Assembly (NCBI GenBank): GCA_950106755.1
Contig: OX467083.1
Span: 47,630,555-47,694,554, forward strand
Source: Climacium dendroides
Lineage: Eukaryota; Streptophyta; Bryopsida; Hypnales; Climaciaceae
Reading direction: 5' to 3'
DNA: 64,000 bases
The notes beneath the pieces were generated by a model. The model was not told the DNA's origin, did no database searches, and worked only from the letters and a program-made list of their open reading frames with translations. Positions 1 to 13,539 of the stretch are shown piece after piece; positions within the stretch are counted from its first letter, which is position 1; each line of letters opens with the position of its first letter. The translations under genes were made by a program, and so were the position numbers.

Positions 1-2941
1 ATAGAGGACATATTATACCATTTCACTTTGTAGTGTATATTGTTTTCTTCCTCATGGTTCACTATAATTATATGATTTATTTAAACTCCTACTAATATGC
101 CAACAATGACTATTAGAAATTTGTACCGTTGTCATTATACTACTTCTGAATACTTCATATTATTCACATTTGAATTGCTAGGAATTTCAACAAACATACA
201 CTAAAGTATTCACAAGAGGTCGGTGACAGTTGTTAAGTCTCATTTTCTCTTTACACAGACGACAACATCACTACTCTATTGCCACTCCAAAGTGACTTCT
301 TGCAATTGCTAGATGACTCTTCAAAAATTTTGAACTACCGTACATCTACTCTACTATTGCTTCAGTGTCTTGCATACTGTAATTCATTATATGATTTGTA
401 AACATCTTATATAGTCATTGTTACACTTTTCTTGCATGAAGTGAGGAGACTTAAGTCAACTACATATAGCCTTGTTTTGAGGAAGTCGGATAGGTGACCA
501 TACTACTCTTCATGTGCCAATCCTTTCCAATCCCTTTAGCAAATTTGTCTATAACTTTTGATTTCAGGCTTGAAATCTAAAATGAATGTTTGGAAATGAA
601 TTTTTTTTGAACTTCAACTTCAACTCTCAAGTTCAATTTTTTTGAAAAAAGTTAATCTATTATACCTCATTGAGGTCTAAATTTCTACTTGTAATACAAT
701 CCCTGTGTTTTACATATCCCACATGGTTTGTCTTGCTTCCTACTACCCTAGTTCTATAAAAGACTTGTCATTTCCCTTCTTCATATTCACATGTTAAGTG
801 GCTTTGGTAGCCATGTGATACATACACCAAATATAATGCATAGTGTATTGTGTTTGGCATATTGTATATGGTGTATTGTTGTGGAACTTTGAATTTATTC
901 ACATGTGACTACTACCTATGCAATTGTCATTACAACCCTTTGTGCATACATTGTTGTAAATTGAAAATGATAGAAAAATAACTTTCTACATCCTTAGACA
1001 GTGAACTAATTTGTAAATCCATGTTACTTTAGATTGACTATGGAATAACTTGCTACATGTCAACTTATATGACTTTAGGCACCACTCTTTCACAACTTCT
1101 AAATGACTAAAAAGACTAGCAATTGACCATCCATGATGGGTCTATTACTACTTATGAATGACATAGTAATGACTAGCCATTTCAGATTAATGAGGAGTTA
1201 GTCCTAATTTAAGTGCACTCGCAAATGACTGGTCTATCACAACTTATGAATGACATGGTAATGACTAGCCATGTCAGATTAATGAGGAGTCAGACTTAAC
1301 TTAAGCGTGACTTGCAAATGACTGTCACATACACAATGTAAAATTGCTTTCAACATCGTAGTTCATATGTCATTCCTTAAATCTCTTTTCTTTATCACTT
1401 CAACCAATCCCATTGTCATCCATTTCCTCATCCAAGGTAGAATTGGATGGTGATAATACACTAGTAGTCATTTTCATAAATGACTTGGCCACAATGACTT
1501 CAAAAACCCCAAGTCAATTTGCAATCAAAAGTGTCCAGAATGATTGCTATGAAGTCATTCTTTGCAATCACAAATGTACTCAATTTTTTGTAGTGTTTAT
1601 ACCATGATGTTCTACACTACAAGATACACCTACACTAAAAAAATTCAAAATTTTTAGTATTTGATATGAATTTTCTCACTTTTCCTTAACCTCTAAAGTT
1701 CCATTGTCCCTATGAGGGACAAAATGGATTTTAGGCAAGTTCCTATAATCTCAATTTTTACTGAAACTTTTTGAAACTTTCTAATAGAAAAATTACCAAA
1801 TCCTCCAAAGTTAGTACTAATTAAAACATTATGGAATATTAGCTTTTTAGGAATATAATTTTTATTTCAATTTTTGGAAGCAAAAATTATACCACAATAG
1901 CCTCAAAATGGGGGAAAGTGGACGTCAAAAAAAATTCACAAAAAATTGAAACAAAAAAAAGCTTAGTGATGTGAAAATTATGGATCTTCTTGTTTAGCAA
2001 GCAATTAGAGCACCTTGAAAGAAATTTTTTCTTTTCATTTTTTTTCTTTTTATCACGTAATCAAGTGTAGAATAAGACCCTACAATTTGATACTAAAAAT
2101 ATTTATTTTGTAGGTAAACATAGCAAAAATGGTAGTTTTGAGTGGTTTTTAATAGTAAAATGGAATCAGGACTTATGCCCATAGGCTTTAAGGGTTAAAC
2201 TCATGGTAATTCCAAATCTTCCCAAAAAAAAATTGGAAATTTCAGCACTTCAACAAGATATGGATTACAACTCTGAAAAGTAAATATAAAAAATTTCATT
2301 CATATTTAGTTGAAAAATGGCAGCAAACAGAGAAGGATTGCGAAGCTTGAATCCATGGGCACAGGCTTTAAGGGTTAAACACTGCTCCTTGCTTTACAAT
2401 TTAGTGTAAAATCTCCTACACAAAAATCTAATGTACCAAGATAGATCATTTGTTGCCAGCAAACACATATTTACCATCTTGTTACGAGTTGCCAGTGTCT
2501 TGGCGTCAATTTGGTCCGGTGATTCAACGAGTCTATAAGTACCTCCCTGCAATGTTTGCTACTCGACTTGATTGCATTAGATATGATTGAATGATCAAGC
2601 ACAAACTCCTCCCACTAGAGAACGACAACGGGACCTAAAGTACAGACTGCAGAGAGCGTCCTACAAGAGTGATGGATTCACAAAAACTATTCTGCTAGTA
2701 TAAGAAATTTGGATGCATTGCACAAATGGACGGGCAGCCCTATCCAAGTGAGCAAACGAACTCTGAAGAGATGAGCTACTACCACAGGCTCTCAATAGTG
2801 TGAAGTTTGGAAATATTCCAAAAGCTTATTTAAGATATTGGGTGAGAGACACATCCTTGCAACTGCTATTACATCTTACAGAAATAGAGGATCCCGTAAC
2901 CCTCCACACCAAGCGAAGTCGCAATAAATGGTAGACCTAAC
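1..2941. other. AT-rich intergenic region downstream of villin
   Basis: No convincing gene. Open frames are short (64 codons at most) and low in complexity. It holds a 92-bp tandem duplication (annotated separately) and two copies of the phrase GGCTTTAAGGGTTAAAC, at about 2177 and 2361, which resembles the ends of the dispersed family at 43979, 50907, 58357 and 63558. The villin 3' UTR presumably lies in the last few hundred bases. Confidence 0.6.
1139..1323. repeat. Two-unit tandem duplication, period about 92 bp
   Basis: Unit 1 (about 1139-1230) and unit 2 (about 1231-1323) share GGTCTAT, CTTATGAATGACAT, TAATGACTAGCCAT and CAGATTAATGAGGAGT in the same order, with a few substitutions. No coding content. 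Confidence 0.8.
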
Positions 2942-5900
2942 TTAAAAGAGCTGAAGATTGCGCTTGCGTTGATCCTGTTTCCACTTAGGCATCTCATAGA
3001 ACTGGCTTTTGGGAATTCCAAACAGCTTCTCAAAATCTTCTGGAGATAAGTACGCCTGCATTAGTAAAGGAGAGCGTCAGAATTATCGCCAGATCATCTG
3101 CAAGATATGACAGCATAAAGAAGAGCGGAAACATACAACGGGGGGAAGAAATTGAAGCAGCAACATCACGGTAGATATGAGACTACAAAATACGAACAAC
3201 TCATTGGTCTTTTGTTAAACTGGGAACCAGATCAGTCTTAGAGACGAAGCTTCAAGGCGACAACGCTGATGGCAGTTGCCAATGGGTTGAACAATGGCTC
3301 TTGGTTTGGCGTATACCTCTTTCCTTTTGATATTGATTTTGGGAGCAGGATCTGTGGACTTTGCTTTCAAGCGGTCATAGCTGAAAAATTCAGTGATTTC
3401 CTCCCCTTCATCTCCACCATCCTCAGACTTGGAGCTCGTAGATTCAGTATCTCCTGTAGCCTCTACTTTTGTTAACGGTGTACTCCCCGCAACCCAATCT
3501 TCATCACCTATAAAGAGCGAAGACAAATTATGAAAATTTTGGTTGAAGTAGACTGCCGCAATACATTTTGGACACATCTCAGACTTATTAGAGCCACCCA
3601 TGGTACTTCCGTTAACCAGGGTCATCCTAGTATCTATACTATGCATAAATTTAAGAAACGGATACATCATCACACAAGCAGAATTGTTAGTCACTTCGCC
3701 CACAGAAAGGTGTCAAAGGCCCGAGTGCGAATCACAGATTAAGAAGCAATCGAACATACTATGTTCTCACCTGAAATTGCAGAAGTTGGTCCTGGTTTAG
3801 TGCCAAGCATGAAGGACAGGGCAGCCATAGCTGCAGCCCTTTGAGAGTTGGCAGTCGATGGTCGCTGAATCCTAGGACTTACAGGAGCTGACGATGATGA
3901 ATTCTGATTCATTACAGTTTGGACAACCTTGGACAGCTTTCCCTCAGACGTCAACTGCGATGACAGAGCTGCCATAGCCGCAGCCCTCTGTGTGGACATA
4001 TCTTTGGCGCCAACTGACGAACTTGGCGTGAGACGTCTTTGCGATTTCTGAAACATTCACATGGCACATTGCAAACATTACAATTGTAAATTAAACATAA
4101 AGAAAATAAAGCTATTTCAGAAAATAAGACATATTATCTCTCAATGTAAAGGTGCTCCAATTTTGACTACTCCCAGACAGCTTGAGCGCGGACCCTACGT
4201 CGAAAAAAACAGAATTGGCTAAAACCTTAATAAAGTTACCTCTTGAGGGGGAGGTCGTCCTTGAAGCCCTGCAATCTTTCGTGCATACGCATCTCCATTG
4301 ACCTGTCAATCCTCATGTAATTTTAGAAATGTGATTATATTTGAGCATCCTAATGGCAGCGATGATCTCTGCATTTCCTCTTCAAATGAGGATGGATAAT
4401 CCAAATTGAATTTAGAAAGAAGTATTACACGCATCAGACGATGTCGCAACAACTGAAAGAATAAATGGCAGCAACTCTCATTACATATATAATTACAAAA
4501 ACTAGAGCAAGCAGAGAAAGCAGTAATACTGACATTGACCTTGTTCGAATCCCATTTAAAGAATCCAGTGAAAAATGTCGGCTCATTGCCTTCCGTAAAT
4601 AGGAAGATCGGAGTCTCTGGTAGTCTCGCATCTAGCCTTGCTACTCTTTCAGCATATTTCTGCGAGTAACAATTGAGACGCGTCAATGTTCAAGCTCTCA
4701 AAACTGGATTTCCCCCAGGATTATACCACTTTAAAGATAACCTCAGGTCCTGAGAATTTGAAAATTTAGTCCCCAAACTGTTCTAATTAAGCAGTACAAA
4801 ATGAAGGGAGACTTTTACCTTCGCAATTTCTAAGGCCTGTTCTTTCTCGTCTGCGCTTGCATTTTGGCCAATCCACTCGTAGAAAGAATTGTGGCAGTCC
4901 AAGATCATGACATCGTCAGTCAGAAGATCATCTTGTGTGAAATTATGCACTTCGGTCACCTGCACAATTCTCTCCTCAGTATGCTAATACACCAAGTAAA
5001 CTTGGACAAGACCAACAATATGCACAAATAGTTTAACGCTCAAACTGGGTATTGGAAAGAACAGCAGTCAAAGAACATAGCAGAGCTTTAGAATTCCATA
5101 AGAATGCCATTGATCTTCATCATTTTTAGAGGAGTGAATGTATTGTGGGTAACAGAGGCAATACATAGGGAAAGTTACCTTCAGATTCCCTGGATAGTAG
5201 TACGCAATTGATGACCGAAGAACGTAGGACAACAATTATGTCAGAAACAAATATTCCACAGGGCACAGAAAGAAGAATAAAAGCATCAGAGAATGAAAAA
5301 AGCAGAGATACGACAGAGAAGGAAGTGTTAATCAACAATCACAAACTACAAATCATTCTCTATACACTTACGATACATGAGATAATTCAAGAAATTAAAC
5401 AAAGCAAATTTCATTAAGTATCCTTTGAGGGCAAGCCACCTGATGACGAATCTTGCGAAAACCTCACCTTGTGAGAGACTGCAAGCATACAGTCTTGGAT
5501 CCTTAGGACCATCTTTTGGTTCCCGTTGACTTGCGTATTTTCGTTTCCCCCCAAGAGAACTCCAAAAGATTGGAGGCTCTAAACCCTCTTTCACAGGCCT
5601 TGCTATAACACCAGGCTGAACCAGTCAAACACAGGTTTAATAGTTGGCAGTATACTCAACAATGCTCCTCAACAAAGAGTCATGCGACTCTATCAATGGA
5701 AAAAATCATCAAGATTGAACCCAATTTCAGAGACCAAGGACCCAGGCTTAAATTTGCATATGAATTCAAGTGACAGACATCATTAACCGGTTGTCACGCA
5801 AGAAAAGGAGAAACATCTGCCTACATTCGAATTAAAAATAGTATATTTAGCACTTTATCGTACCTTCAAAACTTCTGCCACCCGCAGAACAGCCTTCTGG

Positions 5901-8900
5901 TTCTCAGCACTACTGAGGTTGCCCGACCAGGCATACAGCTTTGCGTTGGTTTGAAGCAGGAATGAATCAGAGGAGTTCAGCGAAGCTGATAACTGCATAT
6001 GACAAAGAAAATATTACTTAGAAAACTGTCTCCAAGCAGTGAGCACGCCCGCTGTGATAATGTAACAAACCAAAAAGATACTGAATATCCAAGCTTTGAC
6101 ATCTTGATACTAATGACGGTAAGATCACCTCCACAAATGCACACTACATACCGGGTCTACTTGAACAGCTAGCACAATCTGCGGACCGGCAGCTCGCACC
6201 CGCACCAGCATTATTGCATTTTCTTTGTGGCCTGGACTTGTATGTTCCTGCCATAAGTTGGAAACGATCCACCCGTTACTAAAGCATAAAAATTCTCCAG
6301 ATACCATGTAATTCATATCATACACTGAGCAACTGTTAAATCAACCAGTAACCCTTACTAACAAACCGCGACTTATATGATGAGCAAAATATAGTCCAGC
6401 AACTTGGGACATTTACAGTCAGGGACAGATGTGTGATAGCAAACAATTTAACAAACCTTCAATATGCACATGCATTTGAACAGCGCCAAAAACTGAACAG
6501 GCTCTTGCCCTTGAGAAATGTATGCCTGTCATGAATACAGATATTCACGTCACATGCACTGCAGATATAGATGCAAACACCGCACTACCTGTTACAAGTA
6601 AATTCAGTATGCTGTAGAGGAACAGAGAACCTCTAATAGCATCAAAACCAGTACTCAAGTCGAGACTAAAGCCTGTCCATATTGAATGAGTCAAGACCAA
6701 AACATTTGACACCGCACTGCAAAAGCCCACTAACGAATCACAAATATGATACAGCATCGTGGAATTTACAGCATCCCAAGATCACATACTACCATGGAGG
6801 GCCAATCTTAAAGATGGGGGAAATTACCTGCACTGCACGTCCTTTAAGTGCGGCGTTCATGTCATTCATAATTCTTACCGACGCAGTCTTGTCCTCCTGT
6901 GTAATAAGATTGCTACTTAATAATAGAGAAAATCTTAGAATATATAGTCAATACTAACTACACATCGTGAATATAGCAGCAGTCTAGCAATAATTCAATA
7001 ATTCAAGTGTACGACACTGACATTCCAACGGCCATGCTGACCTCTGACTATAGTTATATTGTCGTATTTCCATAAATTAAGACGCTGTCATCGAAAATAG
7101 ACTACAGTTTTGATATTGCGGATCCTATCTTACCACAGGGGCATGTCGGCCAATCCAATTGCAGAGTAGGTATTCGTCTTTACGTTCAGATCCTTGGTAA
7201 GTGTAAAGCACAATATAGCAGCAGCTGTCGTAGAACTTTCCAACATCTTCAGCAGCAACTTCTCTTTTCACACCAGCTTCCACCCTCCACACCTGAGAGA
7301 GTGGACATCACTCACGTCTGAGTAGCTCGAAGATTCCCAATGAATAAACAGGAACAGAAATTTTACATGAAAATGAGCAGAAGCGGAGATCTGAAAGAAG
7401 AACACTGGACTACGAAATATTTGGAAGTATTGGACCATAAGGCTAACCTCAATTTTGCCACTCAAATTCGGAAGTGGTGAGGGTTCTTCTTTGATAGGTG
7501 AACCTTTGAGGATACCCTTCGTATTTAGGCCTTGCTGCTTCAACAATGCTGTCATTACCGTACACTATCAGCTCTGCGACAATGATTGTGCAAAACATCT
7601 ATAAAAAATTACACTAACATGTTGTACAGCGAATCGCAGGCACAATTTGGAGGAGAATTTAGAAATTTGGCTTCTGCAATGTCGCATGCTATAGCACATA
7701 TCGTACAATTGCCGTTGTACCTGCTCTTCACATTCCTGATTAACAACTGCAAATTTTGCAAAATGAAACTAAACAAGTACACAATTGTTATCAATATGCT
7801 TAATATACATAAGTATTTTACTGTAATAAGCTCAAGTATATTCGTCATGGATCTCAGCCAAGAGATAATGGGTAAGCATGGCCAGCGGAGCCAGGTAAGA
7901 GGATCAGTATGTTCAGCATACCCGCAACTTTGCCTCTTCCATCTTCAGAAACTGGGTGCTGTCCATTTAACGGCCACTTGTCAAAATATGAACGAAATTC
8001 CAATGTTTCAAATCCCTCAATGATCCGGGTGATCTGTGTATGCTTTGGCCTTTTCTGATCAGTGACATAACCCTGGATATATGCAGTAGATATTTCAGAA
8101 TGTAATTAACAATAAATGAAGACCGCATAAATGTAGTTAATTGATTGATGGATCATATGCACATGGAGATAAATGATAAGCGATCTTCTTAAAATAAACA
8201 ACAAGGCTTCGGGATACATAATATTTGAGTCCTTGATGAGAAACCATAGAGGACATAAATAGCGGATGGATATTTCGTTACATTACTCCATAGTTTACAC
8301 TAATGAATTGAATTTTTCACATCTAATTACATAACAACGTAATAACAAATACAACCAAAATCACGGTCAATATCATTCAAAACAAATGGCAACAGGCACT
8401 TGCCTCAACAGTTGAAATGGCAGCCTTTCTTGCATCCAGTGATGTATTGCGACCTGCCCATATATATAGCTCAGTGCCGCAATCGAGTAGATAACATTTG
8501 CCGCTGTCCAACATGTCTTTCGAGGTTTCCACTCCCTTGAAGCGCCCTTCTATGATACTTGAGTATCCAATACCCACCATCAGTAATCAGTAATAATCAA
8601 TAATGCATACAGGACTACAAATTGCACAGTTCTGAAATCTCTGTGTATAGTATACACATGACTCCCACTGCATCTCCTATTGATGCATTTCTTATTCACA
8701 GGCATTCTTTCAAGTTTCCAGGTTTCCACCTCAAGCAATTGCTCCACATTCCTAGGGTGGAGGAGAAGTGAATGAATCTAAACGCAAGAATGTAACACAA
8801 CATGGTCGAACAAGTGATATGCAGGAGACACTCGCATACCACAATAGTTTAGGCTTGGCCAACTCAGGAGCATCATCAGCAACAGCGGCTTTCTTCGTCA

Positions 8901-11197
8901 GTGGAGCAAAGCCTCCGAATAGGACCCAGAACTGCCCTGTGTCTGCCTCGGACCCGAGCGTTCCATCATCTGCAAAAACAATGAAATACATAGTTACGTA
9001 ACTAGGTGTTTGCATAATCCAAGAATCAGAAAATTATTAAGCAGCACAAAGCCAGAAATTGTTGAACGCTCATATGTCCTCGACATGACATATTAAAAGC
9101 TCATTCATACGATTTAGAGAACGCAACTCAACAAGCTGCATGCGTCAGTTCAAACCATTAGATAAAAAATCAGTTTAACTTTGGAATTGAGAATCTATTT
9201 GTCTCATCTGGTTCACTACCTATAATGATAACTTCGCATTTCCCATCATGATCTGTATCTTTAATATATTGGACAACTTCTAGAGCTTTCCCTCTCTCTT
9301 GAACGCTGGATGTCACTCCATTGAACTGGAAGATTGTAAATTCCGTATCCAGGATAAAGACATCATCATGGTTGAGTGACGAACGGGCAAAGGGCACCTG
9401 TCATACAGAGGCAGTAGAGGAATGGTTCAGCTCAAAATAGGCTCAAATCTTGTATTCTTATTCAAGAAGACATAGATCCTGCATCCTGATTAGTTTTCCG
9501 TTATAATGAAAGACAGGTCTCTTCTTGCAGATCGAAATATTAATCCAAAATATCAACAAATTATTAACCCAAAATAGGGTATCAGTATTAATAGCTAAAG
9601 GAACCAAAAGAAATCAAGAGACTGAAACCCAACATTTATCTTACAACTAATACCTGTAGGGGCCTACAAACACTTAATAATAAAATAGCATTTGATATTG
9701 ACAGAAGGGAGGATAGGGAGAGGTGCAATAGAATAGGACCAGTTAGGCAGAGAATTTGTTTCAGACCTGTGATACTCGAACAGCACGCCTCCCCTTCACA
9801 ATGAATAAACGCGGCTCAACTTTCCCAACCTCAACTTTCTTGAATCCAGAGGCAACACCACCTTCCATGGGGATGATACATGGCTTGAAATAAGATAGAA
9901 AAAGGTCTGTCTCATGTTCCTGAGTTTCTCTATATTGAACCGCACGACCACCTAAAGCAGCATCCAGCTCAACTGTTTTGATGGCCGCTGTGCCAGCCTC
10001 ATCCTGCAGCCACCATATACTTAACGGTAAGGGCTTGTTTCATAGAATCTCTCAGAAAGTTGAGAGATATCTCTTTTCACGCCACGGCTTGCAGTCTCCA
10101 AGTGCAGGTTACAAAGACTAACTAAACATTTCACCGGTAAATCGAACAATCAGGGTTGAGGTAGGAAAATTGAGTCATCTTCTGGGTACTCCGCTACCTA
10201 TCTCATGAAAGTTGAAGCAAAGATATTCTGTGATTCATGTAAGCGGTTCAAATATTGATGAACAGTGAATATTTCAGCGCTAAGAGCACCTGAGTTGTAT
10301 ACTTTCCAAGCCAAAAGTGAATGTCATAGTGAAATCCTCCAGTCTTCAGTGCTGTGGTCTGTTAACAAAACGCACACAAAATATGGAAGACTAAGTCAAG
10401 ACGAAACAACAGCCTGATAAGGTAATATGAATAATTCTGAGGTTACATTGACCAATTTATCGGCACATCACAGCATATATCTTGTGTTACAATATCTGAA
10501 GAAATAAAATGCACTACATCCACCCTACCACACTCTTCTAAAATTAATCAAAACAAGCAATTACAACCATAAGCCACACACAAAATAAGACGAGACTAGT
10601 CCGACCAATATTAACAGAGCAGTTTTAGCTATTTAAAAATCCAATAACAAATCGTCAAACTTTAAGGTTCATCTATATCAAAATATGTTATACGGACCAA
10701 ATGCAAAGAATCAAAGTACTTGGCAAAGTCTCCCTGCAAAAGAGCAGTCATAAATTTGAAGACAAACTATCAGTCGGGTTTAAAGAATTCTCAGAAATTG
10801 CTAGAAAGCAAGTCCTCTTGAGACACAAGCAAGCAAAAAAAGGAGCGAAAGTAATACCCTGAGCAAAATGTAAGAATCTCCAGAGTAAAATTTTCCATGT
10901 GATTCCTTAGGTAGGAGCACTGGTTTGAAATTTTCGATGCGCCATACATCCATTCCTCTGTGGACAAAGCCAAAGTCAAAGGAAACAATTGATTGAAGGA
11001 TTATATCGCACGTATGTTACTAATCCAACAAAGGAGACACTACTGAAGTATACAACATCCTCATGGCTGATAATAGAAACCACAACTAGAATGATATTCA
11101 GAAGGACATCCAGAAATGACACCCCGGAAATGGTAGGATACGGTTTCTGTCCAACTCCTTGGAAAGCAACGTCGACATTCTTCATAGACACAGCCAT
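2942..11197 (-). CDS. VLN: Villin (gelsolin-family actin-bundling protein), 22 coding exons
   Basis: Binds, caps, severs and bundles actin filaments in the cytoplasm. Exons in gene order: 11142-11197, 10858-10957, 10290-10358, 9767-10003, 9220-9397, 8840-8969, 8404-8557, 7922-8072, 7448-7548, 7134-7292, 6828-6896, 6457-6525, 6152-6247, 5864-5992, 5468-5615, 5179-5189, 4819-4959, 4534-4659, 4240-4302, 3771-4047, 3317-3507, 2942-3055. All phases agree, giving 2769 nt (922 residues), normal for plant villins. Six gelsolin repeats fill roughly residues 20-725: G1 has WRIENFKPV and [16 protein letters not shown]2 [18 protein letters not shown]3 KCYLLDCG, G5-G6 [12 protein letters not shown] HNFTQDDLL and VMILDCH. 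A Ser/Pro/Ala-rich linker repeats [10 protein letters not shown] twice. The headpiece (about 862-922) has [10 protein letters not shown] and ends [15 protein letters not shown]. The start at 11197 reads [14 protein letters not shown], the usual plant villin start; an in-frame ATG seven codons upstream is less likely. One intron is GC-AG and one exon is 11 nt. The G4-G5 junction is short, so a small exon between 6248 and 6456 may be missing. Confidence 0.97.
5179..5189 (-). other. 11-nt coding microexon of villin
   Basis: The exon ending at 5468 leaves one base of a glycine codon, and the exon starting at 4959 opens in phase 0 with VTEVHNF. Only the 11 bases between an AG (5191-5190) and a GTAACT donor (5178-5173) restore the frame. 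They give G-N-L-K, matching the G-T-L-K or G-K-F-E that precedes V-x-E in other plant villins. Without it the reading frame breaks. Confidence 0.85.
8073..8403 (-). other. GC-AG intron of villin
   Basis: The donor after exon 8404-8557 reads GAG|GCAAGT, the classic GC-type donor with otherwise perfect consensus. The acceptor is ATATCCAG. The join [14 protein letters not shown] aligns without gaps to the G3 region of plant villins. The nearest alternative GT would delete a conserved residue. Confidence 0.8.
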
Positions 11198-12603
11198 CAG
11201 GCTGTTCCTCAAAATCACTTTTAACTCTTGTAATTGCCCTCAGAGTCACATACATAATCGTATGGTAGTTACTTAAACTATCTGCATGTGCACCTGTAAA
11301 GACAAGGGGAAAAAGTGACCTAATCAGAAAAAATCCTTAGAAACAAAACATCTTTCCAACTCTTCTGCGGAAAAAGCGTTCAGTCTTGTATGTGAGTGCA
11401 CAACAACAATAAGCTAAGTCTGGAATACTGTTGTGCTGGACCTACGCTAAGAGATCACAAAAGTAGTTACACGAAAAGTAGTATCCGAATTCATAGTTTC
11501 TGAGACACGAGTTACGAGAATTCATAGTTTCCGAGATAGTTTCCGTGATAAAAGCTTGATCTAATGCGCGCCAATGGAGAATTCGTTAACTTATTCACTG
11601 ACGAAATTTCCCGTCACCAAAAAACAAAAAAACGAGGCCAGACGATGATGCTCGATAGCCTTCAGCTTTCAAATCATACAGGGATGTTCACGAGGGATCC
11701 TCACATCTAGAATTGCAAAAATTCTAAGCAATACCGCATACAGGAAGCTCTGGATCAAATTTGAGGAGAGGCACATAAGACAAAAGATCTCCTCCGATCA
11801 ATTTTCGGAGCAATAGAAACGGAGCACCAAACCGGGAGGAGAAAGACCCAGCAACTAATACAAAAATTGAAAAAATCCTCTCCAAAAGGTTTGCTTCTTA
11901 GTCGCAAATCGACACGAGTTGGCATCAATCCATATACGCTCTTCCCTTCCACTAAACCACAAACAGAGCTCATGGAAAAGTTGACCGCAAATCTGATCTC
12001 TTACTGCGAAAAAATAGAGAAAACGAGAAAATTGATTACAAAAAAAAGATGTCTCCATTGGTGAAGGTACAGGTACACACTCTGTTCCACAGCATGCTGC
12101 TTAACACTGAATCCCTATTCCAAAACAATCAAGCTTCCTTCCGCAAAAGGAATACAAACTGCTACGATTGGAAGATCGAAACGATAGTAGGAAGTAAGGA
12201 CCCCGTAACCTAATGCCCCATGGTCCCTCTAGCCCTGGAAAATGCGAGCCTTTCCGCCATCGCAAACCTACTTGTCAAAGAGTCAAATAAAACAAAAGAT
12301 CGGCAACACTTTCTACAATAGCTCCCCCAGTCTATAGCTGCAGTAATTCCATTGATCAACACGCTTCTCAGAGAGAAGCAGAAATACCCGCAACTGAGAA
12401 TTTTGAACTGACAGAGAAGGTCATCATACTTCGAGCAACATAATGTATGACAGGGAACTCAATTCCAAACTACTGCAATAAGCACCAGAAACTATCACCC
12501 AGCACGTTCTCGCTCCCCCCTCCAACGAGGTCCACAATCCCCAATCTGCTCACATTGAAAAATCATCATCATCACGCGCGACAGAGGAGTCGTACTAGCT
12601 CAC
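11198..12603. other. Probable villin leader intron
   Basis: No coding frame is conserved here. The stretch is bounded by a good donor at 12603 and by acceptor-like sequence just before the villin start, which suggests intronic sequence of the 5' UTR. Confidence 0.35.
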
Positions 12604-12900
12604 CAACAAAAATGAAAGTCGTGGTCTGTCACCAATGCTCTAGAGGACGGGCGTTGCACTCGTACTATCGCGTGACGACCTGCATCGCCATCGCCAAAAC
12701 GATCGCCACGGAAGATGCAAAAGATGCAGAACAGGGAGGAGCCCAGCAAAATTTGAAGTGGGAGAAGCGGCGAGAGAGGGGCGGGAGCTGTGGAGAGAGG
12801 TGAAGAAGGAGAGTTTGGCGAACTGCGCGACGATTTGGGTTGAAGCTTTGGGATCGGACAAGCACGACGACGAGGATGAGGACGAGGACAACGAGGATGC
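12604..12900 (-). promoter_or_regulatory. Probable villin 5' leader exon and promoter region
   Basis: This GC-rich island lies upstream of villin on the minus strand and ends at a good donor, GTTG|GTGAGC (exon edge 12604). A plausible acceptor, TTTTGAG, lies about 10 bases before the villin ATG. A 1.4-kb leader intron is therefore likely. The upstream boundary is arbitrary because no transcript data are available. A doubled GAAGTCCTCGT motif lies at about 12960-12983. Confidence 0.4.
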
Positions 12901-13539
12901 GGAAGCAGAGATAGAGCAAGGCGACGAGGGGTTTTGAGAGCCTCGGCTCGACGCCTATAAGAAGTCCTCGTGAAGTCCTCGTGAATGTTGAGGAGGCCGG
13001 CCTGGCAGCCCAGCCCCAAACCAAAAATTCTGACCCCGCCCTTGGCCTGGTCGCCCCGCCCGCCTGGAACAGGGTTGCTTGCTTGACTGAGACAGCCCTG
13101 GCGCTGGCTTGGGCCTCGTGGGGTTTTGGAAACCGGCCAACTGGGGAAAGCTCGCAAGCTCCCATCTTGGGGCGCTCAATTGGCTTTTACAGTAACTAGT
13201 GCATATTTGAACCAATGGCTTGCCCCCCCCCTTCCTTTCTCTTTTTTTTTTTTCTGCCTTTCATAAGGAAATTTTGAGCTTGAAATCTTCGACTGCTGTA
13301 GATAGGTGGCATAATTAGGAGAGTGTCTTTTTGTAGGTGCATAAAAATGGTAGTTTTGAGTGGTTTTTGATAGAAAAATGGCCTTGGAACTTCGAGGGTT
13401 ACAAGGACAATCTAACGAGTCCTTTTTCCATAAGGCAATGTTTGAAATTTCAAAATGACAACCTTCCTATACAAAACCATTTAATGAAATTGAGGGAAAT
13501 AGATTTTGTGTACAACTTACAATAGATAAGGTATCCATC

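Noticed and set aside
4543..4556. GTTCGAATCCC, tRNA-like T-loop
   Set aside because: It lies inside the villin exon 4534-4659 and encodes conserved FKWDSNK.
12600..13157. 185-codon minus-strand frame in a GC-rich island upstream of villin
   Set aside because: Arg/Pro/Ser-rich with overlapping long frames in other registers, typical of GC-rich leader or promoter DNA. No motif is visible and a good donor falls at its 3' edge.
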